A stretch of DNA of 64,000 nt, from assembly GCA_951640165.1 (NCBI GenBank), contig OX621250.1, positions 14,099,501 to 14,163,500 of the forward strand, in the 5' to 3' direction. Source of the stretch: Pseudoips prasinana. Its lineage: Eukaryota > Arthropoda > Insecta > Lepidoptera > Nolidae. The notes under the pieces were generated by a model. The model was not told the DNA's origin. It ran no database searches and saw only the letters and a program-made list of their open reading frames with translations. Shown here in pieces: positions 52,825 to 63,137 of the stretch; the first letter of the stretch is position 1; each line of letters starts with the position of its first letter. A program made the translations under genes and the position numbers.

Positions 52825-52989
52825 TCAATGTTGAATGACTTGTTTGGCGAAGAATTTACCCAATGTATCCCACTCGTGGGAAACATTCTGCGCCGTATCG
52901 TACAGATACATGTTTAATATTAAAGAATATTGCCTTTGGAGAATATTCTTCCATATTCGTGAACGGCGGCCCTCGCTCGGGACCCCCAG
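52825..52989 (-). other. Candidate terminal coding exon, unrecognised
   Basis: On minus, a pyrimidine run (attctattttttttcacac) is followed by the first AG at 52991-52990. A phase-0 frame then begins LGVPSEGRRSRIWKNILQRQ, continues YSLILNMYLYDTAQNVSHEW, DTLGKFFAKQVIQH and ends at TGA (52827-52825). The composition is more balanced than the surroundings. I do not recognise the protein, see no polyadenylation signal close downstream and no second exon. It may be a real host exon or chance. Confidence 0.25.
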
Positions 52990-53377
52990 CTCCAACATTT
53001 GCAGCGTGTGAAAAAAAAATAGAATGAAGAAAAGATATGTTTTAGACGATCGCTGTGAAGGGTAAATTTGATTGAAGAAGAAAGAAACTTTTAACACAAC
53101 GCTCTTTTTACAGGCCTAAGGGTCCATGTAAAATATTGTTTCATCATCATCATGTCAGCCGAAAGACACTGGACTGAGTGACACTCATCATGTGCTAATC
53201 CTCCAGCCTTAGTGAACGCTATCCGTTTTCAAGGTTGTAAAAGAGTCCGAGAGGACAGCGATTTGAGGACGAAGTAGCAGTAGTCGCTGCAGAACTTTAG
53301 TAGCAGAATTATAGTACAATACTAAAAAAGGTCGAAGTTTTACATTAGTGCGAAAAACAAGACACTAGCTGTGTACC
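52990..53377. other. Spacer with an RTE tail scrap
   Basis: 53143-53180 (catcatcatcatgtcagccg, aaagacac) is an RTE 3' end scrap on minus. Otherwise unassigned. Confidence 0.45.
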
Positions 53378-53490
53378 ACCCCATCTTCTGTAGGGGGTCG
53401 TAGAACTCCCGAGGAAATATCTAACAGCGAACGGCCAGCAGCGTCTCTCTGTATAACATGACCATCATACTGAGATCGTCAATCCATGAT
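53378..53490 (+). repeat. SINE-like repeat with an RTE-type tail, copy 4, 3' missing
   Basis: ccaccccatcttctgtaggg, ggtcgtagaactcccg, ataacatgaccatcatactg, agatcgtcaatcc. The tail is absent. Confidence 0.55.
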
Positions 53491-53572
53491 GAAAAACAAA
53501 GTAGTATTGGCATGTATATGAAGTATAAACTTAACTCATTTTTTAAAATCATTTACAAATAGGTACAGGTCA

Positions 53573-53815
53573 GGGGTTCTACCGGCTAACTCGCCTAACA
53601 TCATTTTAGTTAATGGCGTTCAAATAAATAAAGGTTAAAAACGACTTAATCAATCGTTAAATCAGCTTCCATGGGCACATGTGACGGGTTAAATGGTCCG
53701 GAATCGATTGTCAACGTTGAAGCCGATTTAACGATTGATTAAGTCATTTTTAACATTTATTTATTTGAACGACATTCACGAAAACGATGTTCGGTGACTT
53801 AGCCGGTAGAGCCCC
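53573..53815. mobile_element. MITE with ~100 bp inverted repeats (GGGGxTCTACCGGCTAA)
   Basis: Left ggggttctaccggctaactc, aacgacttaatcaatcgtta. Right taacgattgattaagtcatt, gacttagccggtagagcccc. Flanked by AGGTCA on both sides (left ends 53572, right starts 53816), a possible 6 bp duplication. The target is the repeat at 53816-53968. The half copy is at 16520-16673. Confidence 0.75.
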
Positions 53816-53968
53816 AGGTCAGAAGTACCCTAAACCGGCGAGCATATACGAAGAATATAATGACAGTAAACTAGGCAAAAGAGGTGTGCAAAGATCGTGA
53901 CAAATGGAAATCCCTTGTCTCTGCCTACCCCTCTGGGAAACAGGCGTGAGTCTATGTATGTATGTATT
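53816..53968 (+). repeat. Dispersed repeat with (tatg)n end, copy 2
   Basis: aggtcagaagtaccctaaac, cggcgagcatatacgaagaa, gtgcaaagatcgtgacaaat, cctacccctctgggaaacag, gcgtgagtctatgtatgtat. Plus-strand partner of 49772-49922. Confidence 0.7.
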
Positions 53969-54368
53969 TACAGATAGGCCTAGCAACAATAACACTTGTA
54001 CAGAATGCTAATGTATGGTAACAAGTTATCAATGACGCATTACACACTCTATCGGTTATCCTCACTCCGTGATCTGAATAAATCGAACGCTAACTCTGCG
54101 GGTGATGCATCGATGGCACATTCAATGTTCCATTGAACAATTCAAGGACGAAAATTATACTAACCACGAATACTGACCGCAAAGTATATCTGTGTTTTAG
54201 TGTTCTTCTAGACTCTAAAGAATCATGTTATCAGATTTAAGTTTATTAAACCTATACTGAAGAAAAATCATACGCGATTTAATTTAAGTATGATATTTCA
54301 ATAAAATACAAATATAATAACAATTGTCTTATGTATGACATGTATGTATTTTGAAATATATAAGTATA
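53969..54368. other. No recognised feature
   Basis: AT-rich spacer. Confidence 0.5.
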
Positions 54369-54540
54369 CTAGCTGTGCCCCGCGGTTTTACCCGCGTTAA
54401 AATTTATAAATTATAGCCTATGTGTTAATCCAGGGTGTCAGCTAACTCCATACCAAATTTTATTAAAATCACTCCAGACGTGAAGAAGTAACAAACATAC
54501 ACACTCACACAGTCACAAACTTTCGCCTTTAAAATATTAG
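54369..54540 (-). mobile_element. Helitron family 3, minus, nearly complete
   Basis: CTAG-hairpin at the left (gccccgcggttttacccgcg). Interior tgttaatccagggtgtcagc, ttaaaatcactccagacgtg. 5' side tcacaaactttcgcctttaa, aatattagtg. The terminal TC dinucleotide is changed where the satellite starts. Confidence 0.75.
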
Positions 54541-55098
54541 TGTTATTTATTTATCAGTTGTCTGATTGTCATAGTACAGGCTGTGCATACGTTGGGATCG
54601 GATGGCAGTGTGTTAGGTGACCCAATATATGTATTTATTTATTTGTTAGCTGTGCCCCGCGGTTTTAGTGTTATTTATCGGTTGTCTGGTATTAGTGTTA
54701 TTTATCAGTTGTCTGGATGTCATAGTACAGGCTGTGCATACGTTGGGATCGGATGGCAGTGTGTTAGGTGACCCAATATATGTATTTATTTATGTGCTAG
54801 CTGTGCCCCTCGGTTTTAGTGTTATTTGTCAGTTGTCTGGTATTAGTGTTATTTATCAGTTGTCTGGATGTCATAGTACAGGCTGTTCATACGTTGGGAT
54901 CAGATGGCAGTGTGTTAGGTGACCCAATATATGTATTTATTTATTTACTAGCTGTGCCCCGCGGTTTTAGTGTTATTTATCAGTTGTCTGGTATTAGTGT
55001 TATTTATCAGTTGTCTGGATGTCATAGTACAGGCTGTGCATACGTTGGGATCGGATGGCAGTGTGTTAGGTGACCCAATATATGTATTTATTTATTTA
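54541..55098. repeat. 151 bp satellite of SINE-C tail plus Helitron 3' end
   Basis: Each unit contains attagtgttatttatcagtt, gtctgg (twice), catagtacaggctgtgcata, gatggcagtgtgttaggtga (SINE-C tail), then ctagctgtgccccgcggttt (Helitron end) fused back to tagtgttatt. The Helitron ends fall at 54646, 54797, 54948 and 55099, exactly 151 bp apart. Units are nearly identical. The repeating open frame is a by-product. Confidence 0.92.
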
Positions 55099-55409
55099 CT
55101 AGCTGTGCCCCGCGGTTTTACCCGCGTTAAACTTTATAAATTATCACAGCTCCTTCCCCGTATGTGATAGCGTGATAATATGTAGCCTATATGTTGACCC
55201 GATCTCTTAGAAAGTTTCATGCAAAATTTGAAGTAAATCTATACAATCCTTTTTGAGTTTAGCCCAGACATACATACATACAAACAGACAAAAATTCTAA
55301 AAACTAAATTTTGGCTTCGATGTCGATTGTAGATCACGCCCCAAGTATCCTTTAAAAAAAAATTCTATGTACAGTTTTGACTTTCCTACGATTTTATTAT
55401 GTGTATAGA
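55099..55409 (-). mobile_element. Helitron family 1, complete, minus, closing the satellite
   Basis: CTAG-hairpin end at 55099 in register with the 151 bp array. Full interior, and the 5' end tattatgtgtataga before T. Confidence 0.87.
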
Positions 55410-56032
55410 TATTCCTCGCGATATTTTCTTTCCCTTCCCCGCTTTAAGTACGAGATAATTAATTAATAATACGAACATGAATGGGAAAATCAGTGGTTTT
55501 AAGTTGGGACTTGAGTGAGAATTCAAGACCACTGACGCCGCCGTCCAACGGTCTCACTGTCCGCACCAGCAAAATTACTACGTGGAACCCTGTACATATT
55601 TAGAACTATTAATATATAGGAAACAGACTGGAACGTAGCAATAAAAATAATTATAATATTATGATCGTGAAATACAAGGTCAGATTGACTGGTATTTTAA
55701 TACAGCTCTCTCGTAGAAACTACTCGAGTTTTCTATTCATTGACGCGGCTACCTAATAGAAATACTATCCAAAGGATTTTGTCGAAAATGGGATAGCCAT
55801 GAAGAACTGTAATGGAAAGAAAGGAATTTATAAATAATTTGGTAATAATATATACTGAATATTGGGCCCTATTTCGGAGTATCAAAATAAATTATATTTT
55901 GAATGGTGACCGCAGTGGCGGTGGGTGGTGTTCGTACATGAAGATTTTAGCGCAATTATGCTATGTAAAGTGATGGTTATCTCAACGTACTTACGTGAGT
56001 TACTTTGCTTACTATGTATTTAGTGTAAATGG
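55410..56032. other. No recognised feature
   Basis: Unassigned. Small GC patches near 55530 and 55910 show no motif. Confidence 0.45.
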
Positions 56033-56235
56033 CCTGTTAGTATAGTGGTTAGCCATAGGTCGTAGGTACCAACCCCACCCAGTATATCTGTGTGATGAGC
56101 ACGATTTTCTTTCTGTGTCTGGGTGTATTTAGATATGTATAAGTATGATTATTAGTTGTTTGGTTGCCATATTACAGACTCTGCCGAGTTCAAGACCATG
56201 GCAGTGTGTTAGTTGTCCTGTATTTATTATTATTT
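56033..56235 (+). repeat. SINE-C, degenerate
   Basis: ggcctgttagtatagtggtt, ggtaccaaccccacccag, gtgtgatgagcacgattttc, ggttgccatattacagactc, gcagtgtgttagttgtcctg. Confidence 0.7.
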
Positions 56236-56339
56236 TTATTTTAATGCGATCTCAAGTTAGGCTCATTACTTCAGCTATAAGTAGGGCCTAATATTAAGTT
56301 AACAATTTTATACTGAACATGTGAGAAAGTGTATAAGGT
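56236..56339. other. Short spacer
   Basis: Nothing recognised. Confidence 0.4.
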
Positions 56340-56490
56340 AGTCGTCTACTCCCTCGGTGCCCTCGTGGTCCACGTTAGAATGCCGAAGAGGATAACTATT
56401 TGTGTGACCCATATTTTTTGGTTCTGAATCTGGTTGTATTTTATGTCCGTGAGTTGCATGATTGAAATGACCCCGTCCCTAAAAAAATAA
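56340..56490 (+). repeat. SINE-D-like, divergent
   Basis: gtagtcgtctactccctcgg, taactatttgtgtgacccat, ttctgaatctggttgtattt. The B box is lost. Confidence 0.5.
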
Positions 56491-56809
56491 ACCAATAAGT
56501 TGTAAATATCATAAAGTTCTTAGAATCAGTGCTTGGAGGTAGAGTCAGCAATGGAGATATCTGTGTATTTTTTTCTCAGGAACAATCCTCGCATGGTAAA
56601 AATACGTTTAAACACATGAGTACATTTATAGCACAATTGCTATTAAATATAAGCTAACCTGTCATTGTATGGATTGCGGAGAGCATAATACTAAAATTCA
56701 TATATGTATATAATAAGTCAATTTAAAATCATGTAATTAAAAACTTCTGGTTTAAATTAAATATATACTGATGTATTTCATGCGTTAAGTACGGTATATA
56801 GGGAATAAT
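56491..56809. other. No recognised feature
   Basis: AT-rich spacer. Confidence 0.45.
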
Positions 56810-56895
56810 AATAATATTATCCTGGGACATTATTTACACACGGCCATCTGATTCTGACAGTCAGAGCTCGTAGATACCTACTATGGAAACCATCT
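56810..56895 (-). repeat. SINE-B tail fragment, minus
   Basis: tatcctgggacattatttac, acacggccatctgattctga, actatggaaaccatc. Confidence 0.65.
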
Positions 56896-57479
56896 AAGCA
56901 GAAAGTAGGTGATTTTCCTAAATATGCAATTCAATATTACAGCTTCAGTTTTAATTGATATACTTACCTAAATGCTCCCTAAATGTGTGTTATAAATAGT
57001 AATTGAAATTTAGCATAGAAAATTAATATTAAATAAAAAAGAAGCTTAGAAAGTATATATGTATTTGTACATGAAGTATATATTTTGTTAGCCATTTTCA
57101 TTTAACGTCCTGTCTTTAATAAATAAGCTAGTCTAAATGGCCAATTATACAAATCTCTGTAGCTACACTTAGCATTAATTAATATGTCAATACCAACAAC
57201 ATCATATTCTAGAAAGTATAGAAACACAGTTGGGAAACGCGCCTCGGCGCATGGCTATGGCGTAAATAATGGTACGTAATTAACGACTTAGAACAAACCA
57301 ACGTGGAAAATGACTATTAGACATCTCATCGAAAATATTATCGATTGGCACTTCTATCCGTATTCGTGTCTTTAGTTTTTTTTTCCAATATATACCCTTT
57401 GGCTATTTTACGTTCACCTTTATTTGGTATATTTTTTCATGCCTACAAATTTCTATCAGCACTTATAATAATTCCATTA
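56896..57479. other. No recognised feature
   Basis: AT-rich spacer. Confidence 0.5.
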
Positions 57480-57545
57480 TCACACTAATATTATAAAGGC
57501 AAAAGTTTGCGAGTGAGTATGTTTGTTATTAGTTAGCACAGCTAG
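57480..57545 (+). mobile_element. 66 bp Helitron family 3 remnant with both termini
   Basis: tcacactaatattataaagg, caaaagtttgcgagtgagta at the 5' end, and agcacagCTAG before T at the 3' end. The GC hairpin is deleted. Confidence 0.65.
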
Positions 57546-57564
57546 TTACAAATAATTATACCAA

Positions 57565-57650
57565 AGTGTACGTACAAGTGTAAGAGTACAAGTGTAAGTA
57601 TATAAGTGTATGTGTACAATTGTAAGTGCACAAGTGTAAAGGTACATGTG
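57565..57650. repeat. Short irregular tandem repeat (acaagtgtaagt)n
   Basis: acgtacaagtgtaagagtac, aagtgtaagtatataagtgt, gtacaattgtaagtgcacaa. About six drifting 12-16 bp units. Confidence 0.6.
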
Positions 57651-58090
57651 AACCAGATACGATACGCCGCGACCGCGAACGCTCCGCTACCACCTGCGAG
57701 CCAATACTTTATAGTTTGTAAAGAAAAATTTATCTTTTCTCCCAGGGCAAAACCGCCCTGTGTCGCCTATTTGTCCGGTGATGTAGTAAAAGCCTAGACT
57801 ATGCTCACGTTATACGCTCAATTAAAAAAAAACGATCACCTTTAAATATATATTTGTAAATTAACCTAGGTTTAAAATCAGATTTTACGTTTTTGTCCCT
57901 TTAACTTGATTTTATTTTATTCCAAATTAAATATATACAAACTTAGTTATTTTACCGATCATAGAGATACACTTGAAGGTAATAAGAAGAATGTTGCACA
58001 TATACATATCTACGTAATTTCTACACATATCGTGTGAAATATGGAGGCGTCAGGTAAACGCCAAATATTAATCTCTACATTCATATTGTA
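57651..58090. other. No recognised feature
   Basis: 57660-57790 is less AT-rich (gaccgcgaacgctccgctac, cccagggcaaaaccgccctg) with a small hairpin but no assignable identity. Confidence 0.4.
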
Positions 58091-58226
58091 CAGACCGCCC
58101 GCACATCAAGCTACCCGAATCTGTCAAATTCCCCAAATCGAAAGTGAACCTTATGCTTTTGTGATAAAGTTGAAAATCTATAAAAGAAATTTGACAGATT
58201 AAGGTAGCTGGATGTGCTGGCGTCTG
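58091..58226. mobile_element. TA-flanked MITE ('CAGACGCC' family), copy 7
   Basis: Starts cagaccgcccgcacatcaag (slightly mutated) and ends tggatgtgctggcgtctg, with TA on both sides. Confidence 0.82.
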
Positions 58227-58247
58227 TACATTCATAAATACACAATA

Positions 58248-58378
58248 CTAATCTCAAAAATGGGAAATCATTATCTGGCGCGTCTGGCGCATATATAATC
58301 GTCCAGCGGGTCTGGAACTAGCACCAATCCGGGTTAAGCTACGCACGAAAATTTATGATTTCCCATTTTTGAGATTAG
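58248..58378. mobile_element. Palindromic element with tRNA-like core, shortened copy
   Basis: Perfect terminal inverted repeat ctaatctcaaaaatgggaaa, tcat / atgatttcccatttttgaga, ttag. The core keeps agcgggtctggaactagcac and ccgggttaagctacg, parts of the tRNA-like sequence seen intact at 62966-63026. Confidence 0.75.
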
Positions 58379-58749
58379 ATTTTTGCACTGTCATATATGT
58401 AATATAGTGCCATAAAACTATAATTGAATACACAAACCAGTTAATAGTTGCCTATAACATATAGTGCATATACAATTTCATAATAATAGGATTTAATATT
58501 AATGACATAGAATAAGCAAAAACTTAGATACCTACATAAAACATGGCAGACCGGAATACCATGTTTTTAAATATACAATAAAACTGACAAAATAGAAATG
58601 GTCGTCGTTGACTGTGCGTAAACAGTATGTATATAGATATTCTGTAATCCGGTTAGTAGTACAGGATAATAGTACAGGATCTGCCTAGTTTGGGATCAGA
58701 TGACAGTGTGTAAGGAGTCCCAAGATATTTATTAATTAACTTGACACAG
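58379..58749. other. Spacer with a SINE tail scrap
   Basis: 58655-58735 (ctgcctagtttgggatcaga, gacagtgtgtaaggagtccc) is a SINE-C type tail on plus. The rest is AT-rich. Confidence 0.5.
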
Positions 58750-58988
58750 CAGACTTCGTACTGCCTCAATCCATAAATAAAAGACCTAAACTTTTGTTTT
58801 AGAAAACGTTTATATGGGAAAAAGAAAAGGGTTATTTTTAGGGTTTTCCCGCCAATATATTTTTTTCCCCTTTTAAATCTTTCCTAGACCTACACGAACA
58901 TTTCAACACCAAGATAAGATAAATCCGTTCAGCCATGCTCGAGTTTTAGCGAGACTAACGAACAGCAATTGATTTTTATATATATAGA
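58750..58988 (-). mobile_element. Helitron 5' region, minus, 3' end missing
   Basis: The right end reads on minus TCTATATATATAAAAATCAA, ttgctgttcgttagtctcg, then cgagcatggctgaacgg, a common Helitron start followed by A at the target. No CTAG-hairpin is found on the left side. Confidence 0.6.
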
Positions 58989-59091
58989 TGCCGCATGTCT
59001 GATTTTTTTTTTAATATACTGCCCTCTCTTTATGCGTCTGTATTTTTTCTTTGTTTGAAGATTTAGGATATGATTTTTATGATAACATAGT

Positions 59092-60770
59092 TCTCTAGAA
59101 GAAGTTGCAAATTACAGGCCAATCACTCTTATACCAATAATAGCGAAAGTCTTTGAAAAATTGATGCATTCTCGTCTTACCAGTTTCTTAAGCAAACATA
59201 ATATCTTGTCTGAAGAACAAAATGGCTTTCAGAAAAATAAATCTACCACTTTAGCTGGGTATCAATTAGTAAAAACCATAAACGAATATTTAAATAAAAG
59301 AAAACGTATAGCATCAATATTCTTTGATATGTCCAGCGCATTTGATTTTGTGAATCACAAAGTACTTTTACACAAATGTGAGCGTTATGGTATTAGAGGC
59401 ATAGCTCTCAACTGGTTAGATAGTTATCTGGAAGAACGAAAACAATTCGTAGAAATTACTCGTGTAGACGAAAAACTAACTTCAACTACGTATCAATCTA
59501 ATAACAAATTAAACGAATTTGGAGTTCCTCAGGGGAGTATATTAGGGCCACTTCTCTTTTTACTCTATATAAATGACATGCCTAAAATGACATCCCATAA
59601 GTGTACGTTATTTGCTGATGATATTTCGGTGATGATTCCCGAAAACTGTAGCCCAGAAATTTATGAAAAAACACTGAATGGGATGATTAAAACCATTACA
59701 GAATGGTTAGGTGAAAATAACTTGACAGTTAACATTCAAAAGACTAAGTTCGTTCAATTCAGGAACTACAACAGCGTGACCAAAAATTTGACACTAAAAT
59801 ACTTAGACCAAGAAATTGAGGAAATAGACGAAACTACATTTTTAGGTATTAGATTAGATAAAAACTGCAATTGGAAAGCTCACATAAAATCTGTATGTAC
59901 ACGAATTAACAAATTCATATTCGCCCTTAAAAAAATCAGAAAACAAACATGTGAAAAAACTGCCCTACTAGCCTACCATGGTTACGTGAGTTCAATTTTA
60001 AGATATGGCCTAATACTGTGGGGAAATTCCACAGATATAAACAAAGCTTTTATTTCCCAAAAGAAATGCATCAGAGCGATATGTGGTGCCGGTCCAATAG
60101 ACACGTGTAAGCCTTTATTCAGAAAACTTGGGTGTTAACGTTGACCTCTCTTTACATTCTGGAAATAGGAGTATTTGTAAAAAAACACCCGGACCTTTTC
60201 GAAGAAGTAAGCAAAAATAAAAAATATTTATCACGAGATGTAACTAAATTACAACTACCTAAAACATCAACAACTCTTTTCAAAAGAAATTGTACATTTA
60301 TGATAATTAAAATCGTTAACAAAATCCCTAGAGATATTAGAGAACTCCCATTAAGAAAATTTAAAACACATCTAAACAAATGGCTTATAGAAAAATGTTA
60401 TTATACTATAAAGGAATTTCTGACATAAGACCATGATATTTATTCAACTAATAATAGTATTGCACTCAACTTTAGAAATAAGTATTGACATTGTAGATTG
60501 TGTAGTGGTGATTGACTTATATTATTGACATTTTTTAACTTAATTTAACTGTAGACTGTATTGTGTATTATAATTGTTATATTTCTGTGTTTCTATTTGA
60601 TTGTGTTGATTAGTGAATTATGTATTAAAACAATATTATTCAATAAATTTGCATACCGAAGTATCGGTGAAACATGCTGTACCTATTGTAAAATGTATTT
60701 TGTACCAACTTTGTAACCATGTCTCGAGCAAATAAACTATTCTATTCTATTCTATATTCACTGCTATTAT
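59092..60770 (+). pseudogene. LINE reverse transcriptase (Jockey/CR1-like), 5'-truncated, one frameshift
   Basis: The frame opens at about 59098 with EVANYRPITLIPIIAKVFEK (RT motif 1 region). It continues through GFQKNKSTT, motif A (FFDMSSAFD, 59323-59349), motif B (GVPQGSILGP, 59521-59550) and the catalytic FADD (59611-59622). TKFVQF and FLGIRLD follow, up to a stop at 60136-60138. The 325-codon stretch beginning at 59161 contains both catalytic Asp regions. A one-base indel near 60130 (cttgggtgtt) shifts the frame; the protein resumes as VLTLTSLYILEIGVFVKKHP and ends KEFLT at 60426. A 340 bp 3' UTR closes with aataaactattctattctat. The endonuclease and ORF1 are missing. A single indel makes this the least decayed LINE in the window, but it is dead as it stands. 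Confidence 0.92.
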
Positions 60771-61024
60771 GTATTACTATATAGCAATCAATCTTACACC
60801 ATTTCGTTATTTCTGAAAAGAATTTATTAATATTATCATTAAGGGCAAAGCCATTCAACACGTGCTTTTGAATTAATAGCGGCTACTTATACCTAAATCA
60901 ATTTCAAATCAATTCGCTATCTGCCATAACAGTGTCTTACCGTTCCTAACTTTCAAGGACTTTAATATTGATATTAGATTGGTATAACTTAAGTTAATAC
61001 TAAGCGACATTATCATTACTCATC
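60771..61024. other. No recognised feature
   Basis: AT-rich spacer. Confidence 0.5.
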
Positions 61025-61185
61025 TCTACATACATACTTAGACTCACGTCTAGCCTGTACCCCAGATGGGTAGGCGCTAGGCAGAGACAATGTATTCCCA
61101 TTTGTTACGATCTTTGCACACCACTTTTACCTCGTTTACTGTCATTATATTCTTCATACATGCTCTCCGGTTTAGAGTAGGGATA
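61025..61185 (-). repeat. Dispersed repeat with (catacata)n end, copy 3
   Basis: tacatacatacttagactca, gatgggtaggcgctaggcag, tttgttacgatctttgcaca, attcttcatacatgctctcc, ggtttagagta. Confidence 0.7.
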
Positions 61186-61686
61186 ATAATCAGGGGGAAA
61201 AAGGATTATTCAGGAATACTCACGCTTTTCTATATATTTTGCAAATAAAGTTTTAACGATGCAATGCTAAATAGCTTAACGCTATCATCGCATGCAAGTG
61301 ATTTCTTATAGAATTCTAGAGGTCATTTGCGACATATTTTGTGAAATAACTGGTTCAATGGTTTCTCGCCATCGTACACCGGTTACTTTGCACTAACTGA
61401 AGTAAGAGGCCGGGGAAATGTAGGTATTGCCAGGCACGGCTCACTTCGCGATTTACGTTATCCGTTGCAAGTACATGCCGATGGCCCCTGCGCAGGAGTA
61501 TGGTATTGCTTGATCACGTCAAGGAATGCCTGGAATATACATGAATTCAGTATATGGACCCACCTACAAGTATATATTTTTGACACCACAGTAAGTAATT
61601 AAAATGATGCAGACAAGAACGAATATAATAAATAATTTATTAGATTTAAGTAATAAAATAGATATTAAGTTGGAATCTCCATTAAA
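61186..61686. other. No recognised feature
   Basis: Unassigned sequence. Confidence 0.45.
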
Positions 61687-62265
61687 ATGATCAATAATAA
61701 CATAATTTCTATTAAATTTAATATATCCAACGGCCTGAGTCACCATGTCGTGATAATACTTGGAACTAAATTGAAATCTGAAACTTATTATTCCTTCGAT
61801 CTGAAGAAGAACTTAGATTGCTCTGAACTGATTACGCGCGTAGCTCTGAATGTACCATTTAAAATACCCAGATATCCTATAACGAACATGTATGACATTC
61901 AACCTTCTAAAACCAACATCGGGATAAACTCACCGCTCAATAGGGTTTGTAGAGAAATGAACTCTTTCATGAAATCTGTACCGGATGCCGACATACACCA
62001 TGATTCCTTAAATTGTTTCAAGTCCAAAATCTTGAAGTCACTCAAAACTACTGTTAACTCGTCGTAGGTATTTCATTGTTTTATAGCCTAAATAATCTCA
62101 AGTGCCGATTATTCGTCTAGATTTGGAGAATGTTGGTTAACCCGTAATTGGCTAGTGTGTAAGTAAAAAAGCTAATTTGTAAAAAAAATAATCATTAGAT
62201 ATATATTGTATGCACAAGCAGTGGGTAAACCTGATTTTAATAAATAAAATAAAAATAAAAGAACC
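61687..62265 (+). pseudogene. Degraded LINE C-terminus (CR1/Jockey-like)
   Basis: The frame 61687-62067 ends RVALNVPFKIPRYPITNMYD, TNIGINSPLNRVCREMNSFM, DIHHDSLNCFKSKILKSLK. 'NSPL.R.CR..N........D...DSLN.FK.K.L' is the C-terminal pattern after RT in many insect LINEs. The first ~35 codons do not match clearly and are probably not part of it. The element ends in an aataaaataaaaataaaa tail near 62240-62262. Confidence 0.65.
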
Positions 62266-62926
62266 CATTCAATTTAAAACTTCATAAACATTAATGAGAC
62301 GTGAATTTCCTTCAAATAACTAGTACTAACGGTAAATATAACCGATATAGTTCCGAACCTACCTCATTATCCACAAACAATTGTCAATGCTAAACAAACG
62401 TTTTAAAATAAAATAAAGCGTTAGACAACCTCAAATACATGTTGTGTAATTTGAATGGCTAATTTCAACTGTCTCACGAGATGTTGGCCAGACTGTACGT
62501 GGTCATTATCTTGTGTTTACTTGTACAACGGAAGGTCGGATTGAATTGCAAGTATCATATCGAGCTTAAGGTTATTGAAACGCCACGCAAATGCATCTCA
62601 ATCTAAGATTATAATATATTTAATTGCATGTTAGTTTATACAGTTCAGTACGTTATTAGTGACCTCTGTCTGTTTTGGTAGTTTAGAAGCTTTATTAGAT
62701 CAAGGTAACCAAAACAAATGTTCGCATAATTGTTGACAAAACGGGACAAAGCGACATCGCGAACAAGCTTAATAAAGTAAACATAGAAGTTCGTTGTAAA
62801 ATAATTATTCTAAACCAAAGGTTACATTTACATTAAATACCTAGTTATTAAATTTGAATTTTATAGCATTATTGCGAATAATGCAATAAAATTCAAATTC
62901 AATTCAAATGCAAAGCTTAAATCTAA
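62266..62926. other. No recognised feature
   Basis: A short inverted pair (gaattttatagcattatt / aataatgcaataaaattc) at 62856-62893; otherwise unassigned. Confidence 0.45.
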
Positions 62927-63137
62927 TCTCAAAAATGGGAAATCATAAATTTAATCGCCCGGCGGGTCTCGAACCAGCACCATCTACCAATCCGGGGTAG
63001 GCGCTCTGAGTTAAGCTACGAACAATACACACTGTCAGATCAAATTTAGGATTCCTAACACCCTTCCGGAGGATGTAGGTATTATCCATCGGCCGCCGCC
63101 GCCGGACGATTAAATTTATTATTTCCCATTTTTGAGA
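62927..63137. mobile_element. Palindromic element carrying a tRNA-like sequence
   Basis: Ends tctcaaaaatgggaaatcat, aaatttaatcg and their reverse complement cgattaaatttattatttcc, catttttgaga. Inside, 62966-63026 on minus reads cgtagcttaactcagagcgc, a D-arm/A-box-like start, to ggtggttc-type B box tggttcgagacccgcc. So a pol III-like promoter sits between terminal inverted repeats. Related copies: 58248-58378, 27165-27330 and 24155-24240. Confidence 0.75.

Noticed and set aside
54583..55167. Repetitive protein gene (overlapping 62-84 codon frames)
   Set aside because: The frames repeat with the 151 bp satellite and run through Helitron and SINE sequence; no independent coding evidence.
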